A DNA stretch of 40,998 bases from an uncultured Pelagibacteraceae bacterium (GCA_902580445.1 CACHKQ010000006.1:1-40998), one strand, 5' to 3'; counted from the first letter of the stretch, positions 1 through 9,683 are shown. Numbers and translations are program-made. The notes: generated from the sequence alone by a model not told the origin.

Positions 1-172
1 CATTGATAATCTTTATGTAAAAGAGGCTTATGTTGGAAAATCAATTGTAATGAAAAGATTTAGACCCAGAGCCAAAGGAAGAGCAGCGCCAATAAAAAAA
101 CCTTTTAGCCGGATAACAATAATTTTAGAGGAAAAACAAAGCAAAACAAAAAAAAATGAGGTAAACAAATAA
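1..172 (+). CDS. rplV: 50S ribosomal protein L22, C-terminal part (truncated by window start)
   Basis: The frame beginning at base 2 is open to a TAA at 170-172 and encodes the end of L22. Its conserved tail is visible ([19 protein letters not shown], then a [17 protein letters not shown]-like end), followed by a Lys-rich extension. L22 lines the nascent-peptide exit tunnel of the large subunit with an extended hairpin; this part is the hairpin and the strand after it. The 5' part lies outside the window. The TAA stop shares its last base with the ATG of rpsC (TAATG), as expected for the rplV-rpsC order of the S10 operon. Confidence 0.95.
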   Translation, partial: IDNLYVKEAYVGKSIVMKRFRPRAKGRAAPIKKPFSRITIILEEKQSKTKKNEVNK

Positions 173-858
173 TGGGTCAAAAGGTTCATCCAATAGGTTT
201 CAGACTTGGAATAAATAGATCGTGGGACTCACTTTGGTTTGCGAAAAAGGGAGACTATGGAAAATATTTAATCGAAGATTATAAGATTAGACAGTTTATC
301 AAAAAAAATATTAAAAATGCTGGTGTTTCGGAAGTTGTAATAGAAAGATCATCAAAAAAATGTGTAGTTTCTATTCATACTTCAAGACCAGGTTTTGTTA
401 TAGGTAAAAAAGGTTCTGATATAGAAAAAATAAAAAATAAGATATCTAAAATTACTAAAGATGAAGTTTCTGTAAATATTAAAGAAATTAAAAAACCAGA
501 GTTAAATGCTTATTTAGTTTCTGAAAATATTGCTCAACAACTTGAAAAAAGAGTAGCATATAGAAGAGCCATGAAAAGAGCAATGCAAGGTACAATGAGA
601 TTAGGAGCTAAAGGTATTAAAGTTTGTGTCAGCGGCAGACTTGCAGGAAATGACATAGCAAGAAGTGAATGGTTAAGAGAGGGAAGTATACCTCTGCACA
701 CTTTAAGAGCTAATTTAGATTATGCAGAGTCCGAAGCTCTAACAACCTACGGAATGATCGGTGTTAAAGTTTGGATTTATAAAGGAGAAATATTTTTAAA
801 AGACATTGAAAAAGAAAAAATGGAAAGAGTAAAAAATGCTACAACCAACAAGAAGTAA
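172..858 (+). CDS. rpsC: 30S ribosomal protein S3
   Basis: S3 is a small-subunit head protein at the mRNA entry channel. The protein is 228 residues, normal for the family, and starts with the typical [15 protein letters not shown] type II KH domain is visible around residues 40-110, with the G-x-x-G loop in [13 protein letters not shown] near residue 77. The conserved C-terminal domain follows ([23 protein letters not shown], then [10 protein letters not shown]). The ATG overlaps the rplV stop by one base. The 3' end overlaps rplP by 23 bases, so S3 and L16 are probably translationally coupled. The tail is short and Lys-rich. Confidence 0.97.
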   Translation: MGQKVHPIGFRLGINRSWDSLWFAKKGDYGKYLIEDYKIRQFIKKNIKNAGVSEVVIERSSKKCVVSIHTSRPGFVIGKKGSDIEKIKNKISKITKDEVSVNIKEIKKPELNAYLVSENIAQQLEKRVAYRRAMKRAMQGTMRLGAKGIKVCVSGRLAGNDIARSEWLREGSIPLHTLRANLDYAESEALTTYGMIGVKVWIYKGEIFLKDIEKEKMERVKNATTNKK

Positions 859-1240
859 ATATAGAAAAGCTCATAAAGGGCGAATACATGGAAAAGCTAC
901 AAGAGTAGCGAAATTGAATTATGGTACTTACGGACTTAAAGCAATACAGCCAGAAAGAATCATAGGAAAACAAATCGAAGCAGCCAGGGTAGCACTTACA
1001 AGACACATGCAAAGAACAGGAAAAGTATGGTCAAGAATTTTTCCAAATATACCAGTTTCAAAAAAACCTACAGAGGTAAGAATGGGAAAGGGAAAAGGAT
1101 CACCAGAGTATTGGGCGTGTAGAGTAAAACCTGGAAGAATATTATTTGAAGTTGATGGAGTATCAGAGGAGGTAGCTAAAGAAGCGCTTTATAAAGCATC
1201 AGCAAAATTACCAATTAAAACTAAATTTATAAAAAGATAA
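836..1240 (+). CDS. rplP: 50S ribosomal protein L16
   Basis: L16 belongs to the central protuberance region near the A-site tRNA elbow and is needed late in large-subunit assembly. The 134-residue product has the family start [16 protein letters not shown] and the conserved [26 protein letters not shown] segment. The start at 836 lies inside rpsC and is chosen because the family N-terminus begins exactly there; it gives a 23-base overlap. It ends two bases before rpmC. Nothing is unusual apart from the overlap. Confidence 0.97.
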   Translation: MLQPTRSKYRKAHKGRIHGKATRVAKLNYGTYGLKAIQPERIIGKQIEAARVALTRHMQRTGKVWSRIFPNIPVSKKPTEVRMGKGKGSPEYWACRVKPGRILFEVDGVSEEVAKEALYKASAKLPIKTKFIKR

Positions 1241-1242
1241 TT

Positions 1243-1431
1243 ATGAAAAAAAAAGAGGCTAAAAAATTAACAAAAGATCAGTCAATTAGGGAGATTGAAA
1301 AACTCAAAAAAGATCTTTTTAATATGCGATTTAAAAAAATTAATGGTCAGTTACAAAATGTTTCTGAATACTCTTCTATTAAAAAAAATATAGCAAGACT
1401 TTATAACAATCTATTAGGTAGTAAAAAATGA
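1243..1431 (+). CDS. rpmC: 50S ribosomal protein L29
   Basis: This is a small 62-residue protein in the canonical position between rplP and rpsQ. L29 sits beside the exit tunnel, near the trigger factor and SRP docking site. The two-helix pattern is visible, with a [18 protein letters not shown] motif matching the conserved L29 core (LRxELFNLRFQxxxGQL). The ATG follows the rplP stop by two bases, and the stop overlaps the rpsQ start in an ATGA arrangement. Confidence 0.93.
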   Translation: MKKKEAKKLTKDQSIREIEKLKKDLFNMRFKKINGQLQNVSEYSSIKKNIARLYNNLLGSKK

Positions 1432-1658
1432 CAAAAAGGATTTTAAAAGGAAAAGTTGTGAGCAGCAAAGGGAATAAAACTATTGTTGTGGAAGTTAATA
1501 GAAAATTCCAACACCCTTTTTATGGAAAAGTCATATCAAGAAAAAAAAAATATCATGCACACGATGAAAATAATAAATTTAAAGAAGGAGATTTTGTGAA
1601 AATAATTGAGAGCAAACCAATTTCAAAATTAAAAACATGGCAGGTTATTGAAAAATGA
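1428..1658 (+). CDS. rpsQ: 30S ribosomal protein S17
   Basis: S17 is a 76-residue OB-fold primary 16S rRNA binder in the small-subunit body. Family features visible are [18 protein letters not shown] near the start, [19 protein letters not shown] in the middle, and the [21 protein letters not shown] motif near the end. It overlaps rpmC and rplN by four bases each (ATGA), consistent with coupled translation in the spc operon. Confidence 0.96.
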   Translation: MTKRILKGKVVSSKGNKTIVVEVNRKFQHPFYGKVISRKKKYHAHDENNKFKEGDFVKIIESKPISKLKTWQVIEK

Positions 1659-2023
1659 TACAAGTGCAAACAGAACTATTAGTTGCAGACAACACAGGGG
1701 CAAAGAGGGTTGAATGTATAAAAGTACTAGGTGGATCAAAAAGAAGATATGCTGGTATAGGTGATCTTATTGTTGTTAGTGTAAAAGATGCTCTTCCCAA
1801 AGGTAAAGTTAAAAAAGGTTCAGTTCATAGAGCAGTTGTCGTAAGAACTAAGAAAGAGATATTTAGAAAAGATGGGTCAAAAGTTCAATTTGATAGTAAC
1901 TCAGTTGTTTTAACGGATGAAAAAGGGGAGCCAATTGGAACAAGAATTTTTGGGCCTGTAACTAGAGAATTAAGACTAAAGGGACAAACAAAAATAATTT
2001 CACTAGCACCGGAGGTAATTTAG
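1655..2023 (+). CDS. rplN: 50S ribosomal protein L14
   Basis: L14 is at the subunit interface and forms inter-subunit bridge contacts. The 122 residues match the family length exactly. It opens with [18 protein letters not shown] and carries the signature around [15 protein letters not shown] and [16 protein letters not shown], ending in [19 protein letters not shown]. The start overlaps the rpsQ stop as ATGA. Near its 3' end a GGAGG at 2011-2015 serves as the ribosome binding site of rplX. Confidence 0.97.
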   Translation: MIQVQTELLVADNTGAKRVECIKVLGGSKRRYAGIGDLIVVSVKDALPKGKVKKGSVHRAVVVRTKKEIFRKDGSKVQFDSNSVVLTDEKGEPIGTRIFGPVTRELRLKGQTKIISLAPEVI

Positions 2024-2025
2024 AC

Positions 2026-2265
2026 ATGCTTTTAAAAAAAGGAGAAAAGGTAAAAGTAATTGTAGGTAAAGATAAAGGCAAAAATGGCGAAATAATTGAA
2101 ATTGATAGAGTTAGAAATTTGGCAAAAGTAAAAGAAGTTAATATGCAAAAAAAACACAAAAAAGCTACCAAGGAAAACAAAGGCGGCATAATAACTAAAG
2201 AAGGTTTTATTCATATGTCTAATTTAAAGAAAAATATTGATACAAAATCAAAGGCTAAAAAATGA
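2026..2265 (+). CDS. rplX: 50S ribosomal protein L24 (short form)
   Basis: L24 is an early assembly initiator that binds the 5' region of 23S rRNA. The KOW motif is at the N-terminus ([20 protein letters not shown], about residues 4-23), followed by the conserved [30 protein letters not shown] stretch in shorter, divergent form. At 79 residues it is clearly shorter than the usual 100-105; the C-terminal domain is trimmed. A GGAGG ten bases upstream supports the ATG at 2026. The stop overlaps rplE as ATGA. Confidence 0.94.
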   Translation: MLLKKGEKVKVIVGKDKGKNGEIIEIDRVRNLAKVKEVNMQKKHKKATKENKGGIITKEGFIHMSNLKKNIDTKSKAKK

Positions 2266-2870
2266 CACCAAGATTAAGAGAAAAATATAAAAGTGAAATA
2301 ATAAAAAATTTGATGGCAAAATTAAGCTTAAAAAATATACATGCAGTTCCTAGAATTAACAAAATAGTTTTAAATATGGGACTAGGCGCAGAAGCTTTAG
2401 AAAAGAAAAAATTAGAAACATGTATCAAAGATATTGCTGCAATTGCTGGTCAACAACCTGTTGTAACAAAATTTAAAAAATCGATTTCAAATTTTAAATC
2501 AAGAAAAGGCTCTAATGCTGGCCTTAAAGTTACATTAAGAAATGACAGAATGTATGAATTTATTGATAGACTTGTTAACATTGCGCTTCCCAGGATTAAA
2601 GATTTTAAAGGATTAAAAGATTCAAGTTGTGATAAATATGGAAATTTTAGTTTTGGTATTAAGGAGCATATAATTTTTCCAGAAATTAATTTTGACAAAG
2701 TAGAAACTATACGAGGTCTAGACATTACAATTGTAACGACTAGCAAAAAAATTGAAGATACAATTTATCTTTTAAAAGAATTTAACTTTCCAATAATTAA
2801 AGATACAACCAAAAAAAAGAAAAAGTATAAAAAAATAATTGATAAAGAAGAAAAAAAGGAGAATAATTAA
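2262..2870 (+). CDS. rplE: 50S ribosomal protein L5 with Lys-rich C-terminal tail
   Basis: L5 binds 5S rRNA and contacts P-site tRNA in the central protuberance. Conserved segments are [38 protein letters not shown], the [10 protein letters not shown] motif, and [21 protein letters not shown], ending with [10 protein letters not shown]. The usual length is about 180 residues; this one is 202 because a tail very rich in lysine follows the last conserved block (from about residue 180). The stop is immediately followed by rpsN. The sequence AAGGAG in the last codons supplies the rpsN ribosome binding site. Confidence 0.96.
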   Translation: MTPRLREKYKSEIIKNLMAKLSLKNIHAVPRINKIVLNMGLGAEALEKKKLETCIKDIAAIAGQQPVVTKFKKSISNFKSRKGSNAGLKVTLRNDRMYEFIDRLVNIALPRIKDFKGLKDSSCDKYGNFSFGIKEHIIFPEINFDKVETIRGLDITIVTTSKKIEDTIYLLKEFNFPIIKDTTKKKKKYKKIIDKEEKKENN

Positions 2871-3176
2871 ATGGCTAAAACTAGTGCAATTGAAAGAAAT
2901 CTAAAGAGAATTAAAATGTCAAATCGTTTTGCTAGTAAAAGAAAAAAATTAAAGGCTATTATAAAAAATAAAAAACTACCTTTAAATGAAAGATTTGCTG
3001 CTCAACTTAAATTATCAAAACTTCCAAAAAATTCATCAAAAATTAGAATTAGAAATAGGTGTGAGATTACAGGTAGACCACATGGAGTTTACAGAAAATT
3101 AAGAATATCACGAATAGCGCTCAGACGGATGGCATCCTCAGGAAAAATACCTGGTATGACCAAGTCTAGTTGGTAA
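2871..3176 (+). CDS. rpsN: 30S ribosomal protein S14 (long, zinc-free type)
   Basis: This is a small-subunit head protein of 101 residues. It is the long S14 type: the zinc-ribbon cysteine pairs of the short type are absent. The conserved end is clear ([19 protein letters not shown], then [19 protein letters not shown]). The ATG directly abuts the rplE stop, with an AAGGAG about ten bases upstream inside rplE. It is followed after nine bases by rpsH, which has its own AAAGGAG. Confidence 0.97.
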   Translation: MAKTSAIERNLKRIKMSNRFASKRKKLKAIIKNKKLPLNERFAAQLKLSKLPKNSSKIRIRNRCEITGRPHGVYRKLRISRIALRRMASSGKIPGMTKSSW

Positions 3177-3185
3177 AGGAGAATT

Positions 3186-3590
3186 ATGACATTAGTTGAT
3201 CCAATAGGAGATATGTTAACAAGAATTAGAAATGGTCAGATGAGATCTTTAAATAAAATAGACATACCTTTTTCAAACTTCAGATTAAAAATTTTAGAAG
3301 TTCTTAAAAAAGAGGGTTATATTATCAATTTTAATATTGATATTGATAAGGAAAATAAAGGTAAAAAATCTATCAAAGTAGATCTTAAATATTACGAGGG
3401 ACAACCAGTTATAAGAGAAATTAAAAGAATTTCAAAACCTGGTAGACGTGTTTATTCAAGAGCTGACAGTATTCCAAGAGTTCATAGCGGTTTGGGTCTA
3501 GCAATTTTGTCAACTAGTAAAGGCGTGATGTCTGATAGCGAGGCAATAAAAAACAACTTAGGCGGAGAGGTTATTTGTAGGGTATTTTAA
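3186..3590 (+). CDS. rpsH: 30S ribosomal protein S8
   Basis: S8 is a primary 16S rRNA binder and, in E. coli, the translational repressor of the spc operon. The 134-residue product starts with the family signature DPIGDMLTRIRNGQ and contains the C-terminal signature SRPGRR-like ISKPGRRVYSRAD and GLGLAILSTSKGVMSD. An AAAGGAG lies just before the ATG (from 3175), one of the better Shine-Dalgarno sites here. The stop overlaps the rplF start by one base (TAATG). Whether S8 autoregulation occurs here cannot be seen from sequence. Confidence 0.97.
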   Translation: MTLVDPIGDMLTRIRNGQMRSLNKIDIPFSNFRLKILEVLKKEGYIINFNIDIDKENKGKKSIKVDLKYYEGQPVIREIKRISKPGRRVYSRADSIPRVHSGLGLAILSTSKGVMSDSEAIKNNLGGEVICRVF

Positions 3591-4129
3591 TGTCTAAATT
3601 AGGAAAAAAAATAATATCATTACCAAAAGACTCAAATATTAAAATTGAAAGTGGAGGTCTATTAGTGTCTGGACCTAAAGGATCACAAAAAATCAACATA
3701 AATGATAAACTATTTTCATCTAAAACGAATGATAAAAACGAATTTCAAATTACGCCAAATAAAAAAACTAAAAATACATCCATATTATGGGGAACTTATA
3801 GAAGTTTAATAAATAATGCAGTTTTGGGAGTTACCAAAGGTCATGAAAAAGATCTTGAGTTAAATGGAGTAGGTTTTAGAGCAAATTTAAAAGGCGAAGA
3901 ATTGATTTTAAGCTTAGGTTTTAGCCACGAGGTAAAATATAAAGTTCCTAAGGGAATAGTTCTTAAAATTGAAAAACAAACCAAAATAAAAATAACTGGT
4001 ACTGACAAGGAACTCGTATCAAAAACAGCTTCAGAAATTAAATCGATAAAACCCGTTGAACCATATAAAGCAAAAGGTATCAAAGAAAAAAACCAATATG
4101 TTATAAGGAAAGAAGGAAAAAAGAAATAA
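3590..4129 (+). CDS. rplF: 50S ribosomal protein L6
   Basis: L6 lies near the factor-binding centre of the large subunit. The 179 residues form two repeated alpha/beta domains. The second domain has the conserved [19 protein letters not shown] and [17 protein letters not shown] segments, and the protein ends in [21 protein letters not shown]-like sequence, matching the family PEPYKGKGI motif. Length is normal. It begins on the rpsH stop (TAATG) and is two bases from rplR. Confidence 0.97.
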   Translation: MSKLGKKIISLPKDSNIKIESGGLLVSGPKGSQKININDKLFSSKTNDKNEFQITPNKKTKNTSILWGTYRSLINNAVLGVTKGHEKDLELNGVGFRANLKGEELILSLGFSHEVKYKVPKGIVLKIEKQTKIKITGTDKELVSKTASEIKSIKPVEPYKAKGIKEKNQYVIRKEGKKK

Positions 4130-4131
4130 TT

Positions 4132-4485
4132 ATGAGACTTGAGAACTCAAGAGATAAAAGACTTAAACGAAACAGATCTAAACTCAAAAAAGTTAATGTA
4201 GATAGATTTAGAATTACAGTTTCTAAGTCACTTAAAAATATTTCAGCACAAATAATTGACGATAGTAATAACAAAACTATTGTTTCAGCTTCATCTAAAG
4301 AGAAAGATATGAAAAATAATAAAATTAATAAAACAAAAATGTCGGAAGCTATAGGTGAAATTTTAGCAAAAAGAGCAAGTGAAAAGAAAATTAGTAAAGT
4401 TTATTTTGATAGGGGTGGTTACAAATACCACGGAAGAATAAAAGCTTTAGCAGATTCTCTAAGAAAAAATGGAATGAGATTTTAA
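4132..4485 (+). CDS. rplR: 50S ribosomal protein L18
   Basis: L18 binds 5S rRNA together with L5. The 117-residue protein has a basic N-terminus and the conserved [20 protein letters not shown] strand region, then a [20 protein letters not shown] motif that is the family signature, ending [11 protein letters not shown]. Length and position between rplF and rpsE are canonical. The stop overlaps the rpsE start by one base. Confidence 0.96.
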   Translation: MRLENSRDKRLKRNRSKLKKVNVDRFRITVSKSLKNISAQIIDDSNNKTIVSASSKEKDMKNNKINKTKMSEAIGEILAKRASEKKISKVYFDRGGYKYHGRIKALADSLRKNGMRF

Positions 4486-4985
4486 TGAAAGATAGTGAAT
4501 TTATAGAAAAATTAGTTGCAATAAATAGAATCACCAAAGTAGTAAAAGGTGGTAGAAGATTTGGTTTTGCAGCTTTAGTTGTTGTTGGAAACCGAAAAGG
4601 ATCCATTGGTATAGGTAAAGGAAAATCTAAACAAGTGCCAGATGCAATTAAAAAAGCTACTGAATTAGCAAAACGCAATATGTTTCAAATACCATTAAAA
4701 GATGGCAGAACTCTTCACCATGATATTTACTCTAAAAGTGGATCTGGAAAAATATTAATGAGATCTGCACCTACAGGTACTGGTATAATTGCTGGTGGCG
4801 CTATGCGATCTGTTTGCGAAGTGCTTGGAATTCAAGATGTAGTTGCAAAATCTTTAGGATCAGCCAATCCACACAATGTTTTAAAAGCTCTTATGCAAGG
4901 TCTCAAAGGTCAAAGTTCTCCAAAATTTTTATCAGCCATTAGGGGTAAAAAAATTTCAGAAATTATTAAACAAAGAGAAAATTAA
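4485..4985 (+). CDS. rpsE: 30S ribosomal protein S5
   Basis: S5 contributes to decoding fidelity and mRNA unwinding at the entry channel. The double-stranded RNA-binding-like N-terminal domain is visible ([18 protein letters not shown], then [20 protein letters not shown]), followed by the C-terminal domain with [19 protein letters not shown] and [15 protein letters not shown]. Length is 166 residues, as usual. It is followed after only two bases by rplO; the L30 gene that most bacteria keep between these two genes is missing. Confidence 0.97.
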   Translation: MKDSEFIEKLVAINRITKVVKGGRRFGFAALVVVGNRKGSIGIGKGKSKQVPDAIKKATELAKRNMFQIPLKDGRTLHHDIYSKSGSGKILMRSAPTGTGIIAGGAMRSVCEVLGIQDVVAKSLGSANPHNVLKALMQGLKGQSSPKFLSAIRGKKISEIIKQREN

Positions 4986-4987
4986 AA

Positions 4988-5458
4988 ATGAAACTTAATA
5001 CACTAGTAAAAACAAATTTTTCAAAGATAAGAGTTGGTCGAGGAATTGGCTCTGGAAAAGGAAAAACATCAGGACGAGGTGTCAAAGGTCAAAAATCTAG
5101 ATCTGGTGTGGCTATTAAAAGTTTTGAAGGAGGTCAAATGCCACTTTATAGAAGACTTCCAAAAAGAGGTTTTAAACCAATAACAAGAAAAAATATAGCA
5201 ATAATTAATATTTCAGATATTGAAAGTTTTATAAAAAATAAAAAAATTAAAGCCCAAGACGAGATTAACATTAAAATTCTTGTTGAAAAAAAATTAATTA
5301 ATAAAAAATATAATAAATTGAAAATTCTTGGTAACGGTGAAATTAAAGACAAATTAAAAATTAAAACTGATTTTATATCTAAGTCTGCTAAATCAAAAAT
5401 TGAAACAGCAGGTGGTGTTATCACTTTATTAAAAGAGAAGTCTTCACAAAATGGCTAA
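4988..5458 (+). CDS. rplO: 50S ribosomal protein L15
   Basis: L15 is a large-subunit assembly protein that threads into 23S rRNA. The N-terminus shows the Gly/Arg-rich unstructured arm ([41 protein letters not shown]), the diagnostic L15 pattern. The remaining part is more divergent and Lys/Ile-rich but keeps the closing [15 protein letters not shown]. At 156 residues it is slightly longer than average. The 3' end overlaps secY by eight bases. Confidence 0.96.
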   Translation: MKLNTLVKTNFSKIRVGRGIGSGKGKTSGRGVKGQKSRSGVAIKSFEGGQMPLYRRLPKRGFKPITRKNIAIINISDIESFIKNKKIKAQDEINIKILVEKKLINKKYNKLKILGNGEIKDKLKIKTDFISKSAKSKIETAGGVITLLKEKSSQNG

Positions 5459-6737
5459 CGGCGACATTAATCAATCATCAGATTTAAGAAACAGAATTTT
5501 CTTTACTATCTTTATTTTATCAGTTTATAGACTTGGCACATATGTTCCGCTAGCCGGTATTGATCCAGTTGCGCTTTCAGAAATGATGTCAACAAGTCAA
5601 AAGGGTTTACTAGGTATGTTTAATGTTTTTTCTGGTGGTGCAGTTCAAAGGATGGCGATTTTTGCCCTAGGAATTATGCCTTATATATCTGCATCTATTA
5701 TTGTTCAATTGCTTACAGGTGTATCAGACTATTTTAAAAATTTAAAAGATCAGGGGGAAATTGGCAGAAAAAAAATTACGCAAATTACAAGATATGGCAC
5801 AGTTTTAATTGCCTGTTTACAAGGCTATGGAGTTTCTGCTGGTTTAGAAAATTCTGGTAATTTGGTTTTAAATCCAGGATTAAATTTTAAATTAATGACA
5901 ATGATTTCTTTAGTTGCTGGCACCACATTTTTAATGTGGTTAGGTGAACAAATAACATCAAGAGGAATTGGTAATGGTATATCATTAATTATTTTTTCAG
6001 GAATTGTGGCTGAAATACCTCGTGCATTAGCATCAACATTTGAACTTGGAAGAACCGGTGCGTTATCTGCTACAATGATAATTGGCATTTTTATATTAAT
6101 AATTGTTACAGTTATGTTTATAGTTTTTATGGAGAGAGCTATGAGGAAAATATTAATTAATTATCCAAAAAGACAAATGGGAAATAAGGTTTATGGCGGT
6201 CAATCATCCCATTTACCATTAAAAATAAATACAGCAGGCGTAATACCTGCAATTTTTGCGTCAGCATTACTTTTATTACCAATAACTTTTTCAAATTTTG
6301 GTTTAGCTGAGTCTGATTTATTTTTAAATATCTCTTCATTATTTTCACAAGGTAAACCTTTGTATATGCTTCTGTATGCATCAGGTATAATTTTCTTTTG
6401 TTTTTTTTATACTTCAATTGTTTTTAATCCAAGAGAGACAGCAGAAAATTTAAGAAAATATGGGGGATATGTTCCAGGCATAAGACCTGGTGAAAGAACA
6501 GCCGATTATATAGAAGACATTTTGACAAAATTAACAACAATCGGAGCTTGTTACTTAACACTAGTATGTTTAATGCCTGAATTTTTAATAGCAAAATACC
6601 CTATACCATTTTATTTAGGAGGTACTTCTGTTTTAATTGTTGTAGTTGTAGCAATGGATACAGTCACGCAGGTTCAAACAAGATTAATGAGTTCACAATA
6701 TGATTCATTAATTAAAAAAGCAAAATTCGGTAAATAA
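5451..6737 (+). CDS. secY: Protein translocase subunit SecY
   Basis: SecY is the channel subunit of the SecYEG inner-membrane translocon. The 428-residue protein begins with the cytosolic [21 protein letters not shown] helix and shows the plug region ([22 protein letters not shown]) and SecY signature 1 ([14 protein letters not shown], near residues 78-91). The second signature-like loop ([20 protein letters not shown]) and the C-terminal [22 protein letters not shown] loop are also clear. About ten hydrophobic segments are visible. It overlaps rplO by eight bases, and adk follows with no gap, the classic spc-operon arrangement. Confidence 0.97.
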   Translation: MANGDINQSSDLRNRIFFTIFILSVYRLGTYVPLAGIDPVALSEMMSTSQKGLLGMFNVFSGGAVQRMAIFALGIMPYISASIIVQLLTGVSDYFKNLKDQGEIGRKKITQITRYGTVLIACLQGYGVSAGLENSGNLVLNPGLNFKLMTMISLVAGTTFLMWLGEQITSRGIGNGISLIIFSGIVAEIPRALASTFELGRTGALSATMIIGIFILIIVTVMFIVFMERAMRKILINYPKRQMGNKVYGGQSSHLPLKINTAGVIPAIFASALLLLPITFSNFGLAESDLFLNISSLFSQGKPLYMLLYASGIIFFCFFYTSIVFNPRETAENLRKYGGYVPGIRPGERTADYIEDILTKLTTIGACYLTLVCLMPEFLIAKYPIPFYLGGTSVLIVVVVAMDTVTQVQTRLMSSQYDSLIKKAKFGK

Positions 6738-7310
6738 ATGAATATAGTAATTTTTGGACCACCAGGTGCTGGCAAAGGTACCCAATCGAAATTTATTGTA
6801 AACAAATTTAATTTAATTCAATTGTCTACTGGCGATCTTCTACGAAATGAAATTAAAAATAAAACACCTCTAGGATCTAAAATATCATCAATCATTAATT
6901 CTGGAGAACTAGTCTCAGATAAAATAGTGGGTAATTTGATAGAGAAATTTATCTCTAACGATAATTACAAAAACAAAATTATTTTTGATGGTTATCCAAG
7001 AACTTTAATACAAGCAAAAAATTTAGATGATCTATTAACAAAATATAAACAAAAAATTGATATCGTATTAAAATTATCTGTAAGTTTAGAAACGGTAAAA
7101 AAAAGAATTTTAGAGAGACAAACCCAAGAAAATAGAGCTGATGATAGCGAGGAAATAGCAATTAAAAGGTTTAAAACTTATGAAAAATCCTCTGAACCCG
7201 TCATTGATTATTATAAGCAATCAAATTTACTCAAAGTTGTAAATGGTGAGGCAGGAATATCCAAAATTAATAGTGAAATTAGCGGGTTAATTGATGCTAT
7301 CAAGGGTTGA
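6738..7310 (+). CDS. adk: Adenylate kinase (short-LID type)
   Basis: This enzyme interconverts ATP + AMP and 2 ADP in the cytosol. The P-loop GPPGAGKGTQ is at residues 7-16, followed by the AMP-binding LSTGDLLRNEI and FDGYPRTLIQA motifs and the R-rich ERQTQENRADD segment. At 190 residues it is a short-form kinase: the LID insertion with or without zinc cysteines, present in the roughly 215-residue forms, is reduced to a short loop. That form is common in Alphaproteobacteria and is not a truncation. The stop codon at 7308-7310 lies inside the -35 hexamer of the proposed rpsM promoter. Confidence 0.95.
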   Translation: MNIVIFGPPGAGKGTQSKFIVNKFNLIQLSTGDLLRNEIKNKTPLGSKISSIINSGELVSDKIVGNLIEKFISNDNYKNKIIFDGYPRTLIQAKNLDDLLTKYKQKIDIVLKLSVSLETVKKRILERQTQENRADDSEEIAIKRFKTYEKSSEPVIDYYKQSNLLKVVNGEAGISKINSEISGLIDAIKG

Positions 7311-7334
7311 CTTTAAGGAATTTGAACATATAAA
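7307..7334 (+). promoter_or_regulatory. Candidate sigma70-type promoter of the rpsM-rpsK-rpoA-rplQ operon
   Basis: TTGACT at 7307-7312 is followed after 16 bases by TATAAA at 7329-7334, close to the -35/-10 consensus with near-optimal spacing. The -35 hexamer contains the TGA stop of adk. A start near base 7341 would give a leader of about 15 bases before the rpsM ATG at 7356. The 45-base adk-rpsM gap is the largest in the ribosomal cluster, which supports a separate transcription unit. The site is predicted from sequence only. Confidence 0.55.
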
Positions 7335-7355
7335 TACAAACTAAAAAATCTTTCT

Positions 7356-7739
7356 ATGGCTAGAATAGCAGGCGTTAATATTCCGCAAGACAAAATTGTT
7401 CACATTGCACTAACATATATTCACGGTATAGGAGATCATAACTCTAAACTAATATGTGAAAAACTAAATATTCCCCTTAATAAAAGAGTTAATAATCTTA
7501 GTGAAGATGAAGTATTAAAAATAAGAGAGTATATAGATCAAAACTATAAAGTTGAAGGCGATCTTAGACGAGAGGTTTCTATGAATATAAAAAGACTGGT
7601 AGATTTAGCTTCCTACCGAGGATCAAGACATAAAAAAAAATTACCAGTTAGAGGTCAAAGAACTCATTGTAATGCGAGAACTAGAAAAGGAAAAGCTATT
7701 GCTATTGCAGGCAAAAAACTTACTCCTATGAAAAAATAA
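7356..7739 (+). CDS. rpsM: 30S ribosomal protein S13
   Basis: S13 is in the small-subunit head and makes the B1 bridges to the large subunit. The 127-residue protein starts [26 protein letters not shown], the family H2TH region, and ends with the conserved [18 protein letters not shown]. First gene of the alpha operon, preceded by the promoter candidate at 7307-7334. No strong Shine-Dalgarno sequence is seen. rpsK follows immediately. Confidence 0.97.
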   Translation: MARIAGVNIPQDKIVHIALTYIHGIGDHNSKLICEKLNIPLNKRVNNLSEDEVLKIREYIDQNYKVEGDLRREVSMNIKRLVDLASYRGSRHKKKLPVRGQRTHCNARTRKGKAIAIAGKKLTPMKK

Positions 7740-8189
7740 ATGAATAAAAAAACTGAAAAACAGATTGAAAAAAAAACAGATAATAATTTAGAAACAAAAG
7801 TTCAAAAACCAAAATTTAAGAAAAAGAATAAAGAAAAGAAAAATATATCATCAGGAATAGCTTTTGTGAATTCAACTTTTAATAATACTATAATTTCAAT
7901 AGCAGATGAAAACGGTAATGTCATTTCATGGTCATCGGCAGGTTCTAAAGGTTTCAAAGGTTCTAGAAAATCAACACCATATGCGGCGCAAGTGGCAGCA
8001 GACGACGCGGGAGGCAAAGCATATGATATGGGATTAAGAACTTTATCAGTACAAGTAAAAGGTCCTGGATCAGGAAGAGAAACTGCATTAAGGGCATTAC
8101 AATCAAGAGGATTCAAAATTCTATCAATCAAAGATACAACGCCAATGCCACATAATGGTACAAGGCCACCAAAAAAAAGGAGAGTGTAA
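7740..8189 (+). CDS. rpsK: 30S ribosomal protein S11 with Lys-rich N-terminal extension
   Basis: S11 lies on the small-subunit platform near the E-site mRNA. The conserved domain runs from about residue 36 ([21 protein letters not shown]) to the end ([20 protein letters not shown]). Family signatures [21 protein letters not shown] and [15 protein letters not shown] are intact. The protein is 149 residues instead of about 129 because of an N-terminal stretch of some 35 residues containing 14 lysines. The ATG at 7740 abuts the rpsM stop; no ATG lies closer to the conserved domain, so the extension is probably real. The stop overlaps rpoA (TAATG). Confidence 0.95.
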   Translation: MNKKTEKQIEKKTDNNLETKVQKPKFKKKNKEKKNISSGIAFVNSTFNNTIISIADENGNVISWSSAGSKGFKGSRKSTPYAAQVAADDAGGKAYDMGLRTLSVQVKGPGSGRETALRALQSRGFKILSIKDTTPMPHNGTRPPKKRRV

Positions 8190-9220
8190 TGGAAAATATT
8201 AATATAATAGATAAAAATTGGAAATCTCTAACTAAACCAAAAAAATTAGAAATTGAAAGTAGTCAAGATAAATCTATTGCAACTGTTACAGCTGAGCCCT
8301 TAGAAAAAGGCTTTGGTCAAACGATAGGCAATTCTCTTAGAAGAATTTTGTTATCTTCAATTCAAGGCGCTGCAGTTACAGCAATTCAAATAGATGGTGT
8401 GTTACACGAATTTTCGTCAATAAAAGGTGTTAGAGAAGATGTAACAGATATTGTTTTGAATGTTAAAAATTTAGCACTAAAATTAAATTCAGATGGACCA
8501 AAAAAATTAGTTTTAGACTCAGTCGGCCCAAAAGAGGTAAAAGCGAAAGACATTACACAAATCGCAGATGTAGAAATATTAAATCCAGAACAAACTATTT
8601 GCAATTTAGATGAAAAAACTAAATTCCATATGGAATTGATAGTAAATAATGGAAGAGGTTATGTACTTGCACAACAAAACAAATCTGAGGATACACCGTT
8701 AGGCATGATCGCAATAGACTCTCTTTTTAGCCCTGTAAAAAAGGTATCATTTAAAATTGATAGCACTAGGGCAGGTTCAGCTCTTGATTATGATAAATTA
8801 ATAATGCAAGTTGAAACCAATGGAACAGTAGCTGCAGAAGATGCTATAGCTTTTGCTGCCAGGATATTTCAAGATCAATTATCAATGTTTGTGAACTTTG
8901 AAGATCCAAAAGAGGCACCTAAACCCACAACTTCAACAGAACCTGAATTTAACAAAAATTTATTAAAAAGAGTTGAGGAATTAGAACTTTCAGTTAGATC
9001 CATGAACTGTTTAAAAAATGATAATATAATTTATATTGGTGATCTTGTTCAAAAAACAGAACCTGAAATGTTAAGAACGCCAAATTTTGGTAGAAAATCT
9101 TTAAATGAAATCAAAGAAGTTTTGAGCTCCATGTCACTGTACTTAGGTATGGAAATTCCTAATTGGCCACCAGATAATATTGCAGAATTGTCAAAAAAAT
9201 TGGAAGAAAACACTTATTAA
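8189..9220 (+). CDS. rpoA: DNA-directed RNA polymerase subunit alpha
   Basis: Alpha nucleates core RNA polymerase assembly and contacts UP elements and activators. The N-terminal dimerization domain is visible ([20 protein letters not shown] at about residues 36-55, then the [19 protein letters not shown] motif). It is joined by an acidic, Pro/Thr linker to the C-terminal domain ([14 protein letters not shown] through [17 protein letters not shown], about residues 264-315). At 343 residues it is a normal length. It overlaps rpsK and rplQ by one base each. Confidence 0.97.
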   Translation: MENINIIDKNWKSLTKPKKLEIESSQDKSIATVTAEPLEKGFGQTIGNSLRRILLSSIQGAAVTAIQIDGVLHEFSSIKGVREDVTDIVLNVKNLALKLNSDGPKKLVLDSVGPKEVKAKDITQIADVEILNPEQTICNLDEKTKFHMELIVNNGRGYVLAQQNKSEDTPLGMIAIDSLFSPVKKVSFKIDSTRAGSALDYDKLIMQVETNGTVAAEDAIAFAARIFQDQLSMFVNFEDPKEAPKPTTSTEPEFNKNLLKRVEELELSVRSMNCLKNDNIIYIGDLVQKTEPEMLRTPNFGRKSLNEIKEVLSSMSLYLGMEIPNWPPDNIAELSKKLEENTY

Positions 9221-9666
9221 TGCGACACAAAATAGGTTATAGAAAATTAAATAAGAATTCAGAGCATAGAAAAGCTCTTTTTAAAAACATGCTTAATTCA
9301 TTAATTAAGTATGAACAAATAATCACCACTTTACCTAAAGCTAAAGAGTTAAAACCAAAAATTGATAAAGTTATAACAATTGGAAAAGATGCAAAACTCA
9401 GTAAAAAAAAAGATCTTTTTTCAAAATTGCAAGATCAAAAGTCTGTAAAAAAAGTTTTTGATATTTTATCTAAAAGGTATGCTAATAGAAAAGGGGGATA
9501 TTCAAGAGTTCTAAAAGCAGGATTTAGAACAGGTGACGACGCCCCAATGGCAGTTATAGAGTTAGTTGATAGAGATTTAAATGCTAAAAAAGTTGATAAA
9601 CCAAAAAAAGTCGAAAAAACAACTAAAGATAAAAAAGAAACTACTCCTAAAGTAGCCGCAAAATAA
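9220..9666 (+). CDS. rplQ: 50S ribosomal protein L17
   Basis: L17 is a large-subunit protein near the exit tunnel. The conserved opening [20 protein letters not shown], the [17 protein letters not shown] region and the closing [27 protein letters not shown] are all present up to about residue 123. They are followed by a low-complexity Lys/Thr/Pro tail to residue 148. Such variable tails are common in this family. Last gene of the alpha operon; a 17-base AT-only-rich gap separates it from the pseudouridine synthase. Confidence 0.96.
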   Translation: MRHKIGYRKLNKNSEHRKALFKNMLNSLIKYEQIITTLPKAKELKPKIDKVITIGKDAKLSKKKDLFSKLQDQKSVKKVFDILSKRYANRKGGYSRVLKAGFRTGDDAPMAVIELVDRDLNAKKVDKPKKVEKTTKDKKETTPKVAAK

Positions 9667-9683
9667 TATTAATATAAACTTCA

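Noticed and set aside
6738-7310. adk looks truncated (190 residues)
   Set aside because: P-loop, AMP-binding and C-terminal parts are all present; the shorter LID loop is a recognised subclass, not a deletion.
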